From RGIG5612 sp963591145 (lineage in GTDB: Bacteria > Bacillota > Clostridia > Lachnospirales > Lachnospiraceae): 19,941 nt of DNA. The notes under the pieces are model-generated. The model made no database searches, was not told the DNA's origin, and was given only the letters and a program-made list of their open reading frames with translations. The first letter of the stretch is position 1; every line of letters begins with the position of its first letter. Below, one piece after another: positions 1 through 5,584 of the stretch. The stretch spans positions 1-19,941 of the forward strand of contig CAVARE010000066.1 of assembly GCA_963591145.1 (NCBI GenBank), read 5' to 3'. The translations under genes and the position numbers were made by a program.

Positions 1-80
1 TGCTCCTGTGGCTCATCCTGCTTCTTCTCAGCGCAGGCACCATCTCCACAGCAGCGATTGCCGGCAGGAAGAGAAAATAA
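1..80 (+). CDS. C-terminal end of a membrane or wall-anchored protein (partial)
   Basis: Only the last 25 codons are in the window, in the frame beginning at base 3 and ending with TAA at 78-80. They encode a strongly hydrophobic run (LLWLILLLLSAGTISTAAIA) followed by the basic tail GRKRK. This is the shape of a C-terminal membrane anchor, either the hydrophobic segment plus positive tail of a sortase signal or a final membrane helix. An LPXTG-like motif, if present, would lie upstream of the window. The gene converges on the nucleoside hydrolase gene and shares a terminator with it. The family cannot be named from this fragment. Confidence 0.6.
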   Translation, partial: LLWLILLLLSAGTISTAAIAGRKRK

Positions 81-133
81 CACTGGCATCACCGAATAAT
101 ATATAAAATTCGGGACCCGCCGGGCGCACTAAC

Positions 134-175
134 AAAAAGCATCTTGTAGTTGCCACAGCTTACAAGATGCTTTTT
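134..175. terminator. Bidirectional intrinsic terminator
   Basis: AAAAAGCATCTTGTA (134-148) pairs perfectly with TACAAGATGCTTTTT (161-175) around a 12-base loop. The stem has an A-run on one side and a T-run on the other, so it can work in both directions. It sits between the plus-strand gene ending at 80 and the minus-strand gene ending at 197. Confidence 0.9.
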
Positions 176-196
176 CTATATGTTATTCATTTTTGA

Positions 197-1309
197 TCAC
201 GGCTGATATGCGGCATAGGAACGCAGGATCTGATATAATTCCGCCTGTGAATCCTTTAGCGGCTTTATGACCACTGTATTGCCGTCATCCTTTTCCTCAA
301 AGGATGTTTTTCCGTCATCTTCCACAGTCACAACACCGCGTACTGGTTCCGCAAAACATGAGCTGGCGGAAGAATCCAAAGCATAGGCCACCAGCAGCGG
401 ATCCCACCAATGTTCTCCCACATTGCTCGGTGCATCATCAGGATCCCATCTGCTGAAGGTCAGATACAGAAGAGATGACGTCTGCCCTGCATAATCGGTC
501 AGTACATCCTCCCTGATGCAGGGATAATCCATGCCTGCTTCCAGCGGCAGCAAAACCAGGTCAGTCGGCCAGGTTTCCAGCACCTTCTGAGCCAATGGGA
601 TATCACCCAGCACATTATACTCTGCATATAAATATTCCCCTTGAACATCAATCCTCGGCACTTTTTCAAAGCAGCCCGCCATAATATACAGCGTTTTTAC
701 CTTGCTTTCTATGAGTTCTCGCCCTGTAAGTGGAGAGATTTCATCAGGTTCGGAATCCAGCAATTCTCCTATATTGCTTGCCATCCCGACACAGATTATC
801 ACTGCACTCTTATCCGGCAGCTGCGCCAATGTTTTTCTGTAAACCTCGCATCCCGTAGGACGGTCAGAAATGTTCGTCCCAGTGCCTTCCAGCAGCGCCG
901 TGCCGTCCGCGTTCTTTTCATCGACCAATGTATAATAAGGCGTAAGAACAAACAGGTCATGACTGCCTTCCACCAGCCCCAGCGGTATATCATCTGCCTT
1001 GTAATAATGCATGGCGCAGTCCAAAAATCGCTGACTTTCCTGATGCTTGGCACTGGACATAACGGCATCGATTTGACATTTGCCGCCTGCCTGCAGGGCA
1101 AACAGTGCCTGCATAGCCAACAAATCATCCGGGCAGTTGCCTATGTCAGTATCAAATATTACATGAGTAATATCCTCAGTGTTTTCCTGCGCCGCGGTCT
1201 TTTGAGCCGAAATACAGCTGCTTATTGAAACAATCCCTGTGAACAGCAAAACCGCTGACAGAATCTTAATAAATTTCCTGTTATTCGTATTTCTAATTTC
1301 TTGTTTCAC
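197..1309 (-). CDS. Secreted lipoprotein of the nucleoside hydrolase superfamily
   Basis: This 370-residue protein has a basic N-terminus, a hydrophobic segment at about 14-31 and a lipobox-like SISSC with Cys32, so it is probably a lipoprotein held outside the membrane. The mature part resembles the inosine-uridine nucleoside hydrolase fold. DTDIGNCPDD (53-62) matches the calcium-binding Asp cluster usually written DTDxGxDxDD, VGMASNIGELL matches the GPLTNIA region, and YAEYNV matches the EFN motif. Near the C-terminus WWDPLLVAYALD matches the HDPLAVAYA motif, but Trp replaces the usual His. The fifth position of the Asp cluster is also atypical (Cys). The substrate is therefore uncertain: ribosides, or another glycoside as in relatives tied to sugar use. 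The start is GTG, chosen because GGAGG lies 9 bases upstream. A decayed binding-protein gene lies just upstream in the same orientation. Confidence 0.75.
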   Translation of the reverse strand: MKQEIRNTNNRKFIKILSAVLLFTGIVSISSCISAQKTAAQENTEDITHVIFDTDIGNCPDDLLAMQALFALQAGGKCQIDAVMSSAKHQESQRFLDCAMHYYKADDIPLGLVEGSHDLFVLTPYYTLVDEKNADGTALLEGTGTNISDRPTGCEVYRKTLAQLPDKSAVIICVGMASNIGELLDSEPDEISPLTGRELIESKVKTLYIMAGCFEKVPRIDVQGEYLYAEYNVLGDIPLAQKVLETWPTDLVLLPLEAGMDYPCIREDVLTDYAGQTSSLLYLTFSRWDPDDAPSNVGEHWWDPLLVAYALDSSASSCFAEPVRGVVTVEDDGKTSFEEKDDGNTVVIKPLKDSQAELYQILRSYAAYQP

Positions 1310-1345
1310 TTGGTTAATCCTCCGTACCGCATGTTTTGTTAAGCA

Positions 1346-1513
1346 TTACATCAGCTCTGCTGCTTTTTTCTGGTACAGCTTCGTCAGCTCCGCCACACAG
1401 TCTGCCTCTGTCATTTTGCTTAATCCCTCTGCATGCTGTTAATCGCGCTTATGATAGCATTCCAGCGAGGAAACAACAATAAGCTGCTGCTTTCCCTTGC
1501 AGCTAAATACGCA
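1346..1513 (-). pseudogene. Remnant: C-terminus of a sugar ABC substrate-binding protein
   Basis: Read on the minus strand, two adjacent frames give a protein-like tail. The first is AYLAARESSSLLLFPRWN followed by AIISAINSMQ. After a one-base frame change near 1427-1445 it continues EGLSKMTEADCVAELTKLYQ and ends KKAAELM with TAA at 1346-1348. The pattern (Pro-Arg-Trp-Asn, a helix, then a Met-Thr-x-x-x-Cys-Val helix ending in the stop) resembles the extreme C-terminus of family 1 extracellular solute-binding proteins. Nothing upstream of about 1513 continues the reading, so the rest of the gene is gone. It ends 36 bases before the GTG of the nucleoside hydrolase, which suggests a former operon. 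The identification is by eye. Confidence 0.45.
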
Positions 1514-1652
1514 CAATCGAATTCAATCAAAACAGGTATTCATGTAAAAATCAATGATATTTTCTTAATTTTTCGCATTAATCTACACGATTATTTTCAT
1601 TAATTTCTCACAATTCAACACGAACATTGCCTAAGATTGCTGTTCCCAAGCA

Positions 1653-1810
1653 CTAAAGAAGAGCCAAAGCGACCTTATTGTCCGTCAGCCACCGGGTTTC
1701 CTTGACGGCATCATCGTATCCTGCGAGTGCCGCGAAAAGGGCTAATAACAATTTCACCATTAGGACAAGAAAAAACCTTCCATGTTGGTAAATCAAAAAA
1801 GAGGCTGGAA
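1653..1810 (-). pseudogene. Frameshifted coding fragment of unknown family
   Basis: On the minus strand one frame reads SLFFDLPTWKVFSCPNGEIV then ISPFRG and meets a stop soon after. A one-base change of frame at about 1726-1731 continues AGYDDAVKETRWLTDNKVAL and ALL to a TAG at 1653-1655. Both pieces have ordinary protein composition, and the second ends at a proper stop, so I read them as the tail of one broken gene. It lies directly behind the acetyltransferase stop. I do not recognise the family. Confidence 0.35.
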
Positions 1811-2299
1811 TTATGATGTCCATTGATATGCAATTCTTGCGGAGCCATCTTTAACGTAGATGGTTCCGCATTTTGTAAATCCGCTTTTTGCAATTGCTCC
1901 TTGCATTGTTAAATTATTTGCATGAGTATCCACACGAATGTTCCGGGATATTTTTTTGCAGTAATCTACGGCACATTGAAACAATCCATGTACCTGACCA
2001 TCACCGGCAAGCCTATGAATCGTAAGGTAGGTTTCATCATTAAGCCAGGCGCCATTTTCTATACAAGCATAGGTTGGCTCTGCACCCTGGAATAAGGCAA
2101 AAACGCCATGTATTCCATTCTCATCGAATATAACTTTGCAAATATTCTGTTGAATATCTGATTCAATCAATGCCACATCAGGATATGAATATCCCCATTG
2201 TGTTGGATTTCCATTTTTAATCATATAATCCTGCGCGTCTTTATAGATTTCCATAATTTTCTCTAAATCCGTGTCGATTGCATTTCTTATATTCAGCAT
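1811..2299 (-). CDS. GNAT-family N-acetyltransferase
   Basis: This 162-residue protein follows the GNAT layout. An N-terminal strand-helix (LNIRNAIDTDLEKIMEIYKD) comes first, then a central sheet with VFALFQG. HRLAGDGQVHGLFQCAVDYC stands where the acetyl-CoA loop and following helix belong, and the C-terminal IRVDTHANNLTMQGAIAKSG is the typical NxxxxxxYxKxGF-like segment. Such enzymes move an acetyl group from acetyl-CoA to an amine; the acceptor cannot be told. The loop lacks the classical Q/RxxGxG/A spacing, as in some Clostridia members. The open frame extends 16 codons further upstream, but the Met at 2297-2299 has AGGAGC six bases before it and the family N-terminus begins there. The gene stands alone, with a 100-base gap to the AbiE toxin. 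Confidence 0.8.
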   Translation of the reverse strand: MLNIRNAIDTDLEKIMEIYKDAQDYMIKNGNPTQWGYSYPDVALIESDIQQNICKVIFDENGIHGVFALFQGAEPTYACIENGAWLNDETYLTIHRLAGDGQVHGLFQCAVDYCKKISRNIRVDTHANNLTMQGAIAKSGFTKCGTIYVKDGSARIAYQWTS

Positions 2300-2402
2300 A
2301 AATGCTCCTTGCTTGTTTGATGCCCACCAGCTGCGTGCCGATGGCAATTTTCAAATAAACCATTTTCTGATGATTCTTTTACAAATAAATTGGCTTATTC
2401 TA

Positions 2403-3407
2403 TTACTTTGTCAGTGAGTTGATTTCCTGCTCTAAATCACCTATAAAGCTCATAAGCGTTTTGAAATCTGGATACTCGCCAAACATCATATTTTTCATGC
2501 TATCATAGTCTTTCTGCAAATCCTCCATACGGTACTCTGGCGGCAAGAGCTTCAGCGTACCAGGCACAGCAAGCTCGTAATGCGCCCACTTTCGCGGATA
2601 AAATTTCGTTTTGAAATCTGTAACACACTTCAAGAGTGCAAGATTGCTATATGCAGATTCTTTGATGTCTGAATGTGCGATGCAATAAAGGTCGTAATAA
2701 TGCCGTGAGTATCTACCTGGCATAGCTAGATTCTCTGGTCGATTTGCCTCATGATGCAGGATAGTTGCCTTTTCCCAGAAAGTTCTCTCCGCTGAGGCTG
2801 TAAGAATTGCCGTATCTGGTTTTGAAAAAATCTTCGGATATGCCTCTGCTACATAAGGAACAACCATCTTGGCAACAGATGGTGTCCACGCTGCCAAAGC
2901 CCCTATTTCAAGTCTGATGCTTTGCATCGTACTGCTGTCTTCAAAGACCTTCGGATACTGAAAGCATATCGTCTGAGGATCCTCCGTGAGAATATAGAAG
3001 CTAGCCTCTTTTCCCAATATTCTACCCATATCCTCTCTCAGTACCGGAAGAAGCTGTTCAGACAGAAATGCTTCTGCACGACTATTGGCTTCTTTATTGA
3101 AAGCATCCTGTTTCGTGTTGGAGCGTTGCTCCCAAGGTTCATTTAAACCGTATCCCAATACACGCCAATCTAATATTAGGTCGATATCTTCAGAAAATCG
3201 CTTGATCAGCCCGTAGCATTTTGACAGGCTCGTTCCACCCTTGAATGTAAATGCTTCCTTCCATGGACAACGGTGAAAAAGATAGTCTAACGTCAGGCAG
3301 ACCCAAAAATCTTTTTCAACAATAGCCTCGTGAAGAAGAGTTTTCTGAGCTGTATTTCTAAACAGAATCTGAAGTTGCTCATCTGGCTGTTTTATCAACT
3401 GATACAT
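2403..3407 (-). CDS. abiEii: Nucleotidyltransferase toxin, AbiEii/AbiGii family
   Basis: This 334-residue protein is the toxin half of a type IV AbiE-like pair. It carries the nucleotidyltransferase signature FKGGTSLSK (55-63) followed by RFSEDIDL (70-77), where the two Asp residues would bind metal. It also has the EKDFW motif (31-35), ERTFWEKATILHHE (207-220, with the conserved Lys213) and SRHYYDLY (234-241). AbiEii proteins are GTP- or nucleotide-dependent transferases that stop growth, and AbiE operons can abort phage infection. The gene starts 14 bases after the stop of the antitoxin gene, with AAGGTG as ribosome site, so the two are one transcript. No truncation is seen and length is normal for the family. 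Activity against phage is inference. Confidence 0.9.
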   Translation of the reverse strand: MYQLIKQPDEQLQILFRNTAQKTLLHEAIVEKDFWVCLTLDYLFHRCPWKEAFTFKGGTSLSKCYGLIKRFSEDIDLILDWRVLGYGLNEPWEQRSNTKQDAFNKEANSRAEAFLSEQLLPVLREDMGRILGKEASFYILTEDPQTICFQYPKVFEDSSTMQSIRLEIGALAAWTPSVAKMVVPYVAEAYPKIFSKPDTAILTASAERTFWEKATILHHEANRPENLAMPGRYSRHYYDLYCIAHSDIKESAYSNLALLKCVTDFKTKFYPRKWAHYELAVPGTLKLLPPEYRMEDLQKDYDSMKNMMFGEYPDFKTLMSFIGDLEQEINSLTK

Positions 3408-3421
3408 CCATATACACCTTC

Positions 3422-4027
3422 CTACTCACATATCTGTTTGATCAAATCGTATACCCACACTGTAGCCTGCTGAGCCTCTTTTAACATGGTAGCCTTGTCT
3501 TTGTCCGAAAGCCGGCGTCTGATAATATCCATCTGTATGTCGGTGACATTGTTCTTGCCGATAGCTCTCAAGGCCTGGATAACAGTAGCTGCCTGTCTGG
3601 AAATTCCCGATATCTCCCGGTTGTTTCTATGCCTGAACTCTATCGTGAAGGCTCCGATTTGAAACTCATGATAAGGGCCGTCACTTATATAACTCCATTT
3701 AGCAGGAACCTGTGTTGACAAACCAAGCTGATTAAGCGCTGTATCTGCACACGGGGCAATCGTCCAGCCAAACTTTCTCGCCAGTGTATCCGCAACTTTG
3801 CCTAGTGACGGAGCTTCGTATTCATCGATCAATTCGCTGTATCGTGGGTAATAGTAAACCCCCCTCATTATCTTTTGAATCTTGCCCGCTTCTTCTAACC
3901 GCAAGAGTGCTTTGCGTACTGCATGATATTCACCCAAATCCAGAAAATCTCCGACAATGTAAATTTCGTCATGACCCGCTTCTCTGATCCGCTCATAAAT
4001 TTGAGTGATAATGCTATCCTTCTGCAT
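3422..4027 (-). CDS. abiEi: AbiEi-like antitoxin (DUF6088-type winged helix)
   Basis: This 201-residue protein forms the first gene of the AbiE-type operon. The N-terminal 60 residues look like a winged helix-turn-helix (ITQIYERIREAG, LGEYHAVRKALLRLEEAGKI, then the wing MRGVYYYP). The rest, with APCADTALNQLGL and FTIEFRHRNN, fits the antitoxin domain of DUF6088 proteins. In studied AbiE systems the antitoxin neutralises the toxin and also represses its own promoter. The frame is open for 34 more codons upstream, but these cross the promoter and operator. The Met at 4025-4027 has a perfect AAGGAGGTG eight to nine bases before it, so I start there. It is followed after 14 bases by the toxin. 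Confidence 0.85.
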   Translation of the reverse strand: MQKDSIITQIYERIREAGHDEIYIVGDFLDLGEYHAVRKALLRLEEAGKIQKIMRGVYYYPRYSELIDEYEAPSLGKVADTLARKFGWTIAPCADTALNQLGLSTQVPAKWSYISDGPYHEFQIGAFTIEFRHRNNREISGISRQAATVIQALRAIGKNNVTDIQMDIIRRRLSDKDKATMLKEAQQATVWVYDLIKQICE

Positions 4028-4042
4028 GAAACCACCTCCTTG

Positions 4043-4084
4043 TTTTGTCTCAAATGTTATATGCTTTTCGAGACAAAAAGTCAA
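4043..4084 (-). promoter_or_regulatory. AbiE promoter with flanking inverted-repeat operator
   Basis: The minus strand carries -35 TTGACT (4079-4084) and -10 TATAAC (4056-4061) with an exact 17-base spacer. A perfect 9-base inverted repeat, TTTTGTCTC (4043-4051) and GAGACAAAA (4070-4078), brackets the -10: one arm fills the spacer just after the -35 and the other covers the expected start site. The arms are 27 bases apart centre to centre. The ribosome site begins a few bases further on. This is the layout expected for negative autoregulation by the AbiEi-like winged helix protein. Confidence 0.75.
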
Positions 4085-4158
4085 GGTGGGTTTCAAATTC
4101 CTGTCCACTTGATTTATCATCCTCATCAACTCGCTAAAATTTTGATTTTTCGATATTT

Positions 4159-4572
4159 TTAAATCACCATCATCAGAGTTCCGGCGCCTATTAAAATACA
4201 GCCTATTAGAGATTTTACGGTAAACTGTTCATGAAGAAATACAAAAGCCAGCACCAGCGTAATAACCACGCTTAGCTTATCAATCGGAACTACTTTTGAT
4301 GCATCTCCTATCTGCAATGCCTTATAATAACAAAGCCATGATGCGCCTGTTGCCAGCCCGGAGAGAATCAGGAATATCCAGCTTTTCCTGCTGATTTCAG
4401 TAATGCCGCCTAAGCTGTGCGTAATCAAAACCATTCCCCATGCCATGGCAACTACCACCATGGTACGAATTGCAGTTCCCAAGTTTGAGTTTACATTTTC
4501 AATCCCTACTTTTGCTAAAATAGATGTAAGAGCAGCAAAAACTGCCGATAAAACAGCAAATAATGCCCACAT
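4159..4572 (-). CDS. Single-domain EamA (DMT superfamily) transporter
   Basis: This 137-residue membrane protein has about five hydrophobic helices (starting MWALFAVLSAVFAALTSIL, then TMVVVAMAWGMVLI, SWIFLILSGLATGASWLC, LSVVITLVLAFVFL, LIGCILIGAGTLMMVI). It contains the family hallmark WLCYYKALQIGDASKVVPID and ends in the usual LHEQFTVKSLIGCILIGAG. Most EamA proteins have two such domains; this short class has one and would have to dimerise. The substrate is unknown. The start at 4570-4572 is preferred over an in-frame Met six codons upstream, because GGGAG sits eight bases before it and close relatives begin MWA. No clear partner gene is adjacent. Confidence 0.85.
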   Translation of the reverse strand: MWALFAVLSAVFAALTSILAKVGIENVNSNLGTAIRTMVVVAMAWGMVLITHSLGGITEISRKSWIFLILSGLATGASWLCYYKALQIGDASKVVPIDKLSVVITLVLAFVFLHEQFTVKSLIGCILIGAGTLMMVI

Positions 4573-4812
4573 ATTTTTATCTCCCTTCATTATCCTTTTT
4601 TCTCCTTATGCCGTGATTTCAATCTGGTTGCCTTCCTCTGCAATCCGCGCGTTTCTACAAATCCTTTGGCCTTGGTCTGCATTCATCACCATCGTTTTAA
4701 GGACAACTGTGTTATTGTTAATTGTTCACATCGGTTTATGGTAGATTTAGGATGCAACGGCATTGATAAAGAAGCTCATCGGACTAAAAGGCAAAATAGA
4801 AGGACGCCTGTT

Positions 4813-4841
4813 ATTATAGCCCAAATTATCTTTAATGACAG
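4813..4841 (-). promoter_or_regulatory. Possible sigma-A promoter upstream of the EamA gene
   Basis: On the minus strand a consensus -10 TATAAT (4813-4818) lies 17 bases downstream of CTGTCA (4836-4841), which matches the -35 consensus at four of six positions. A transcript from here would have a leader of about 230 bases before the EamA start, crossing the unexplained 4606-4725 reading frame. Confidence 0.35.
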
Positions 4842-4873
4842 GTCAGCCTTCAGACAACTCAAAAAACTGCAAC

Positions 4874-4904
4874 AAAAATCCCGTAAGCCCTAGAACCTAC
4901 GGGA
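4874..4904 (-). terminator. Intrinsic terminator of tRNA-Cys
   Basis: On the minus strand TCCCGTA and TACGGGA (plus-strand positions 4898-4904 and 4879-4885) form a 7-bp stem that is followed by ATTTTTG. It lies ten bases beyond the tRNA 3-prime end. Confidence 0.75.
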
Positions 4905-4913
4905 AAATACACG

Positions 4914-4984
4914 AGGCGACAACCAGATTTGAACTGGTGATGACGGTGTTGCAGACCGTTGCCTTACCACTTGGCTATGTCGCC
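4914..4984 (-). tRNA. tRNA-Cys (GCA anticodon)
   Basis: The minus strand folds into a complete 71-base cloverleaf. The acceptor stem is GGCGACA with TGTCGCC (4978-4984 and 4915-4921), the D-stem is GCC/GGC, and the anticodon stem ACGGT/ACCGT closes the loop CTGCAAC with anticodon GCA (4950-4952). The T-stem ACCAG/CTGGT holds a TTCAAAT loop. The discriminator base is U, as expected for tRNA-Cys. CCA is not encoded. The gene has its own promoter and terminator and so is a single-gene unit. Confidence 0.95.
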
Positions 4985-5014
4985 TAATATTTGCTACGCT
5001 CAACGCGCTTGAGT

Positions 5015-5043
5015 ATTGTAGCAATATTTATGTTGCGCGTCAA
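5015..5043 (-). promoter_or_regulatory. tRNA-Cys promoter
   Basis: On the minus strand TTGACG (5038-5043) is followed after exactly 17 bases by TACAAT (5015-5020), giving a start near 5008, about 24 bases before the tRNA. An inverted repeat (GCTAC/GTAGC and CTCAA/TTGAG, about 4993-5022) overlaps the -10 and start region. Confidence 0.75.
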
Positions 5044-5064
5044 GCTGTTTTTTACATTTGCGCA

Positions 5065-5160
5065 TTCAGAAATAAGTCCATCTCCAGTGTCTAGCTTTCG
5101 ATAGCTATTTTTTTCAACCAGCTCTTTTTGTGTCATATTCGCTGCTATGCGCACGTTATA
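5065..5160 (-). pseudogene. Fossil XRE-family antitoxin fragment
   Basis: Positions 5109-5160 align with 8925-8977 of the intact antitoxin gene with about 80 per cent identity and one indel, in the same orientation. The minus strand reads RIAANMTQKELVEKN, against RIAANMTQKELAEKS in the intact protein. It then continues SYRKLDTGDGLISE, which still looks like the end of helix 3 and the following ExGD turn but has lost several residues. Neither a start nor the partner toxin remains. Confidence 0.6.
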
Positions 5161-5212
5161 TTGTTGTGAATGGATTCTGCATGGCTCTCCTTCTCGTCAG
5201 GTTTCTTATGCT

Positions 5213-5306
5213 TTTATAGTTTTTTATAACGTCGTAGCTCTTTTATACTTATTTATAACTTTTTATACTACGAAATCATCTTTATACTTTTTTATAGTTC
5301 TTTATA
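5213..5306. repeat. Helically phased TTTATA array, eight copies
   Basis: TTTATA occurs at 5213, 5223, 5242, 5252, 5262, 5281, 5291 and 5301, giving steps of 10, 19, 10, 10, 19, 10 and 10 bases. The units are close to TTTATAnnT with variable C or G after the core. The spacing keeps all copies near one face of the helix, so the array could bend DNA or bind a multimeric protein. Confidence 0.6.
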
Positions 5307-5472
5307 GTTTTCAAAAGAATTTTATTATTTATTTGCATAATTTTAAATATCTTAGTTTTTTTTGTAAATTTACACATCCATAAATGAGCATTTAATTTAG
5401 AAGCTGATTTAGAAATATGACATGTTTGCGGTGGATCTACAGTACCGTATTCAATCCTCTAAGTATACAATA

Positions 5473-5492
5473 AGGGTGGCTGACGCCACCCT
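5473..5492 (-). terminator. Terminator hairpin of the GH106 gene
   Basis: GGGTGGC (5474-5480) and GCCACCC (5485-5491) form a perfect stem with a TGAC loop. An extra A-T pair at the base brings it to 8 bp. On the minus strand it is followed by the moderately T-rich TTATTGTATAC. It lies about 90 bases past the stop. Confidence 0.6.
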
Positions 5493-5584
5493 CATTACTA
5501 TTATATACGTTCATTTTTCTGCATAGGTTTAAAGCAGCCGCTTTCATTGCATGCCCATAACTGCAAGACTGTACTCCAGCCTGT

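Larger units (their letters stand above)
1310..1810. other. Gene-poor interval with two gene remnants
   Basis: This 500-base gap holds the binding-protein remnant (1346-1513), an AT-rich stretch at about 1514-1650 with no gene or clear hairpin, and a second frameshifted coding fragment at 1653-1810. No intact gene is seen on either strand. It looks like a decay scar between the nucleoside hydrolase and the acetyltransferase. Confidence 0.6.
4591..4913. other. Intergenic interval before EamA; possible leader or remnant
   Basis: There is no convincing gene here. On the minus strand a frame open from 4725 to a TAA at 4606-4608 ends VMNADQGQRICRNARIAEEG then NQIEITA. It looks protein-like but has no ribosome site and no recognisable family. 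The right part holds the tRNA terminator (4874-4904) and a possible minus-strand promoter (4813-4841). Confidence 0.4.
4985..5584. other. 600-base AT-rich interval without an intact gene
   Basis: From the tRNA end it holds the tRNA promoter, a fossil of an XRE antitoxin gene (about 5065-5160), an AT-rich block with eight TTTATA units at 5213-5306, plain AT-rich sequence to about 5460, the GH106 terminator hairpin (5473-5492) and the GH106 3-prime untranslated region. The plus-strand reading frame across 5147-5383 is a by-product of the T-rich sequence and has no ribosome site. Confidence 0.7.

Noticed and set aside
641..1228. Long plus-strand reading frame of 195 codons
   Set aside because: It lies fully opposite the nucleoside hydrolase gene, which has a lipobox, family motifs and a ribosome site. 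The plus frame has none of these.
2403..4027. AbiE-type pair as part of a wider phage-defence island
   Set aside because: No restriction, retron, CBASS or other defence gene lies next to it. Only the two-gene unit is supported.
5147..5383. Plus-strand reading frame of 78 codons rich in Phe, Tyr and Leu
   Set aside because: Its composition follows from the T-rich TTTATA array. It has no ribosome site and no recognisable motif.
4914..5584. tRNA-Cys as an integration site of a mobile island
   Set aside because: No repeat of the tRNA 3-prime end and no integrase gene were seen in the window, so an island claim is not supported.
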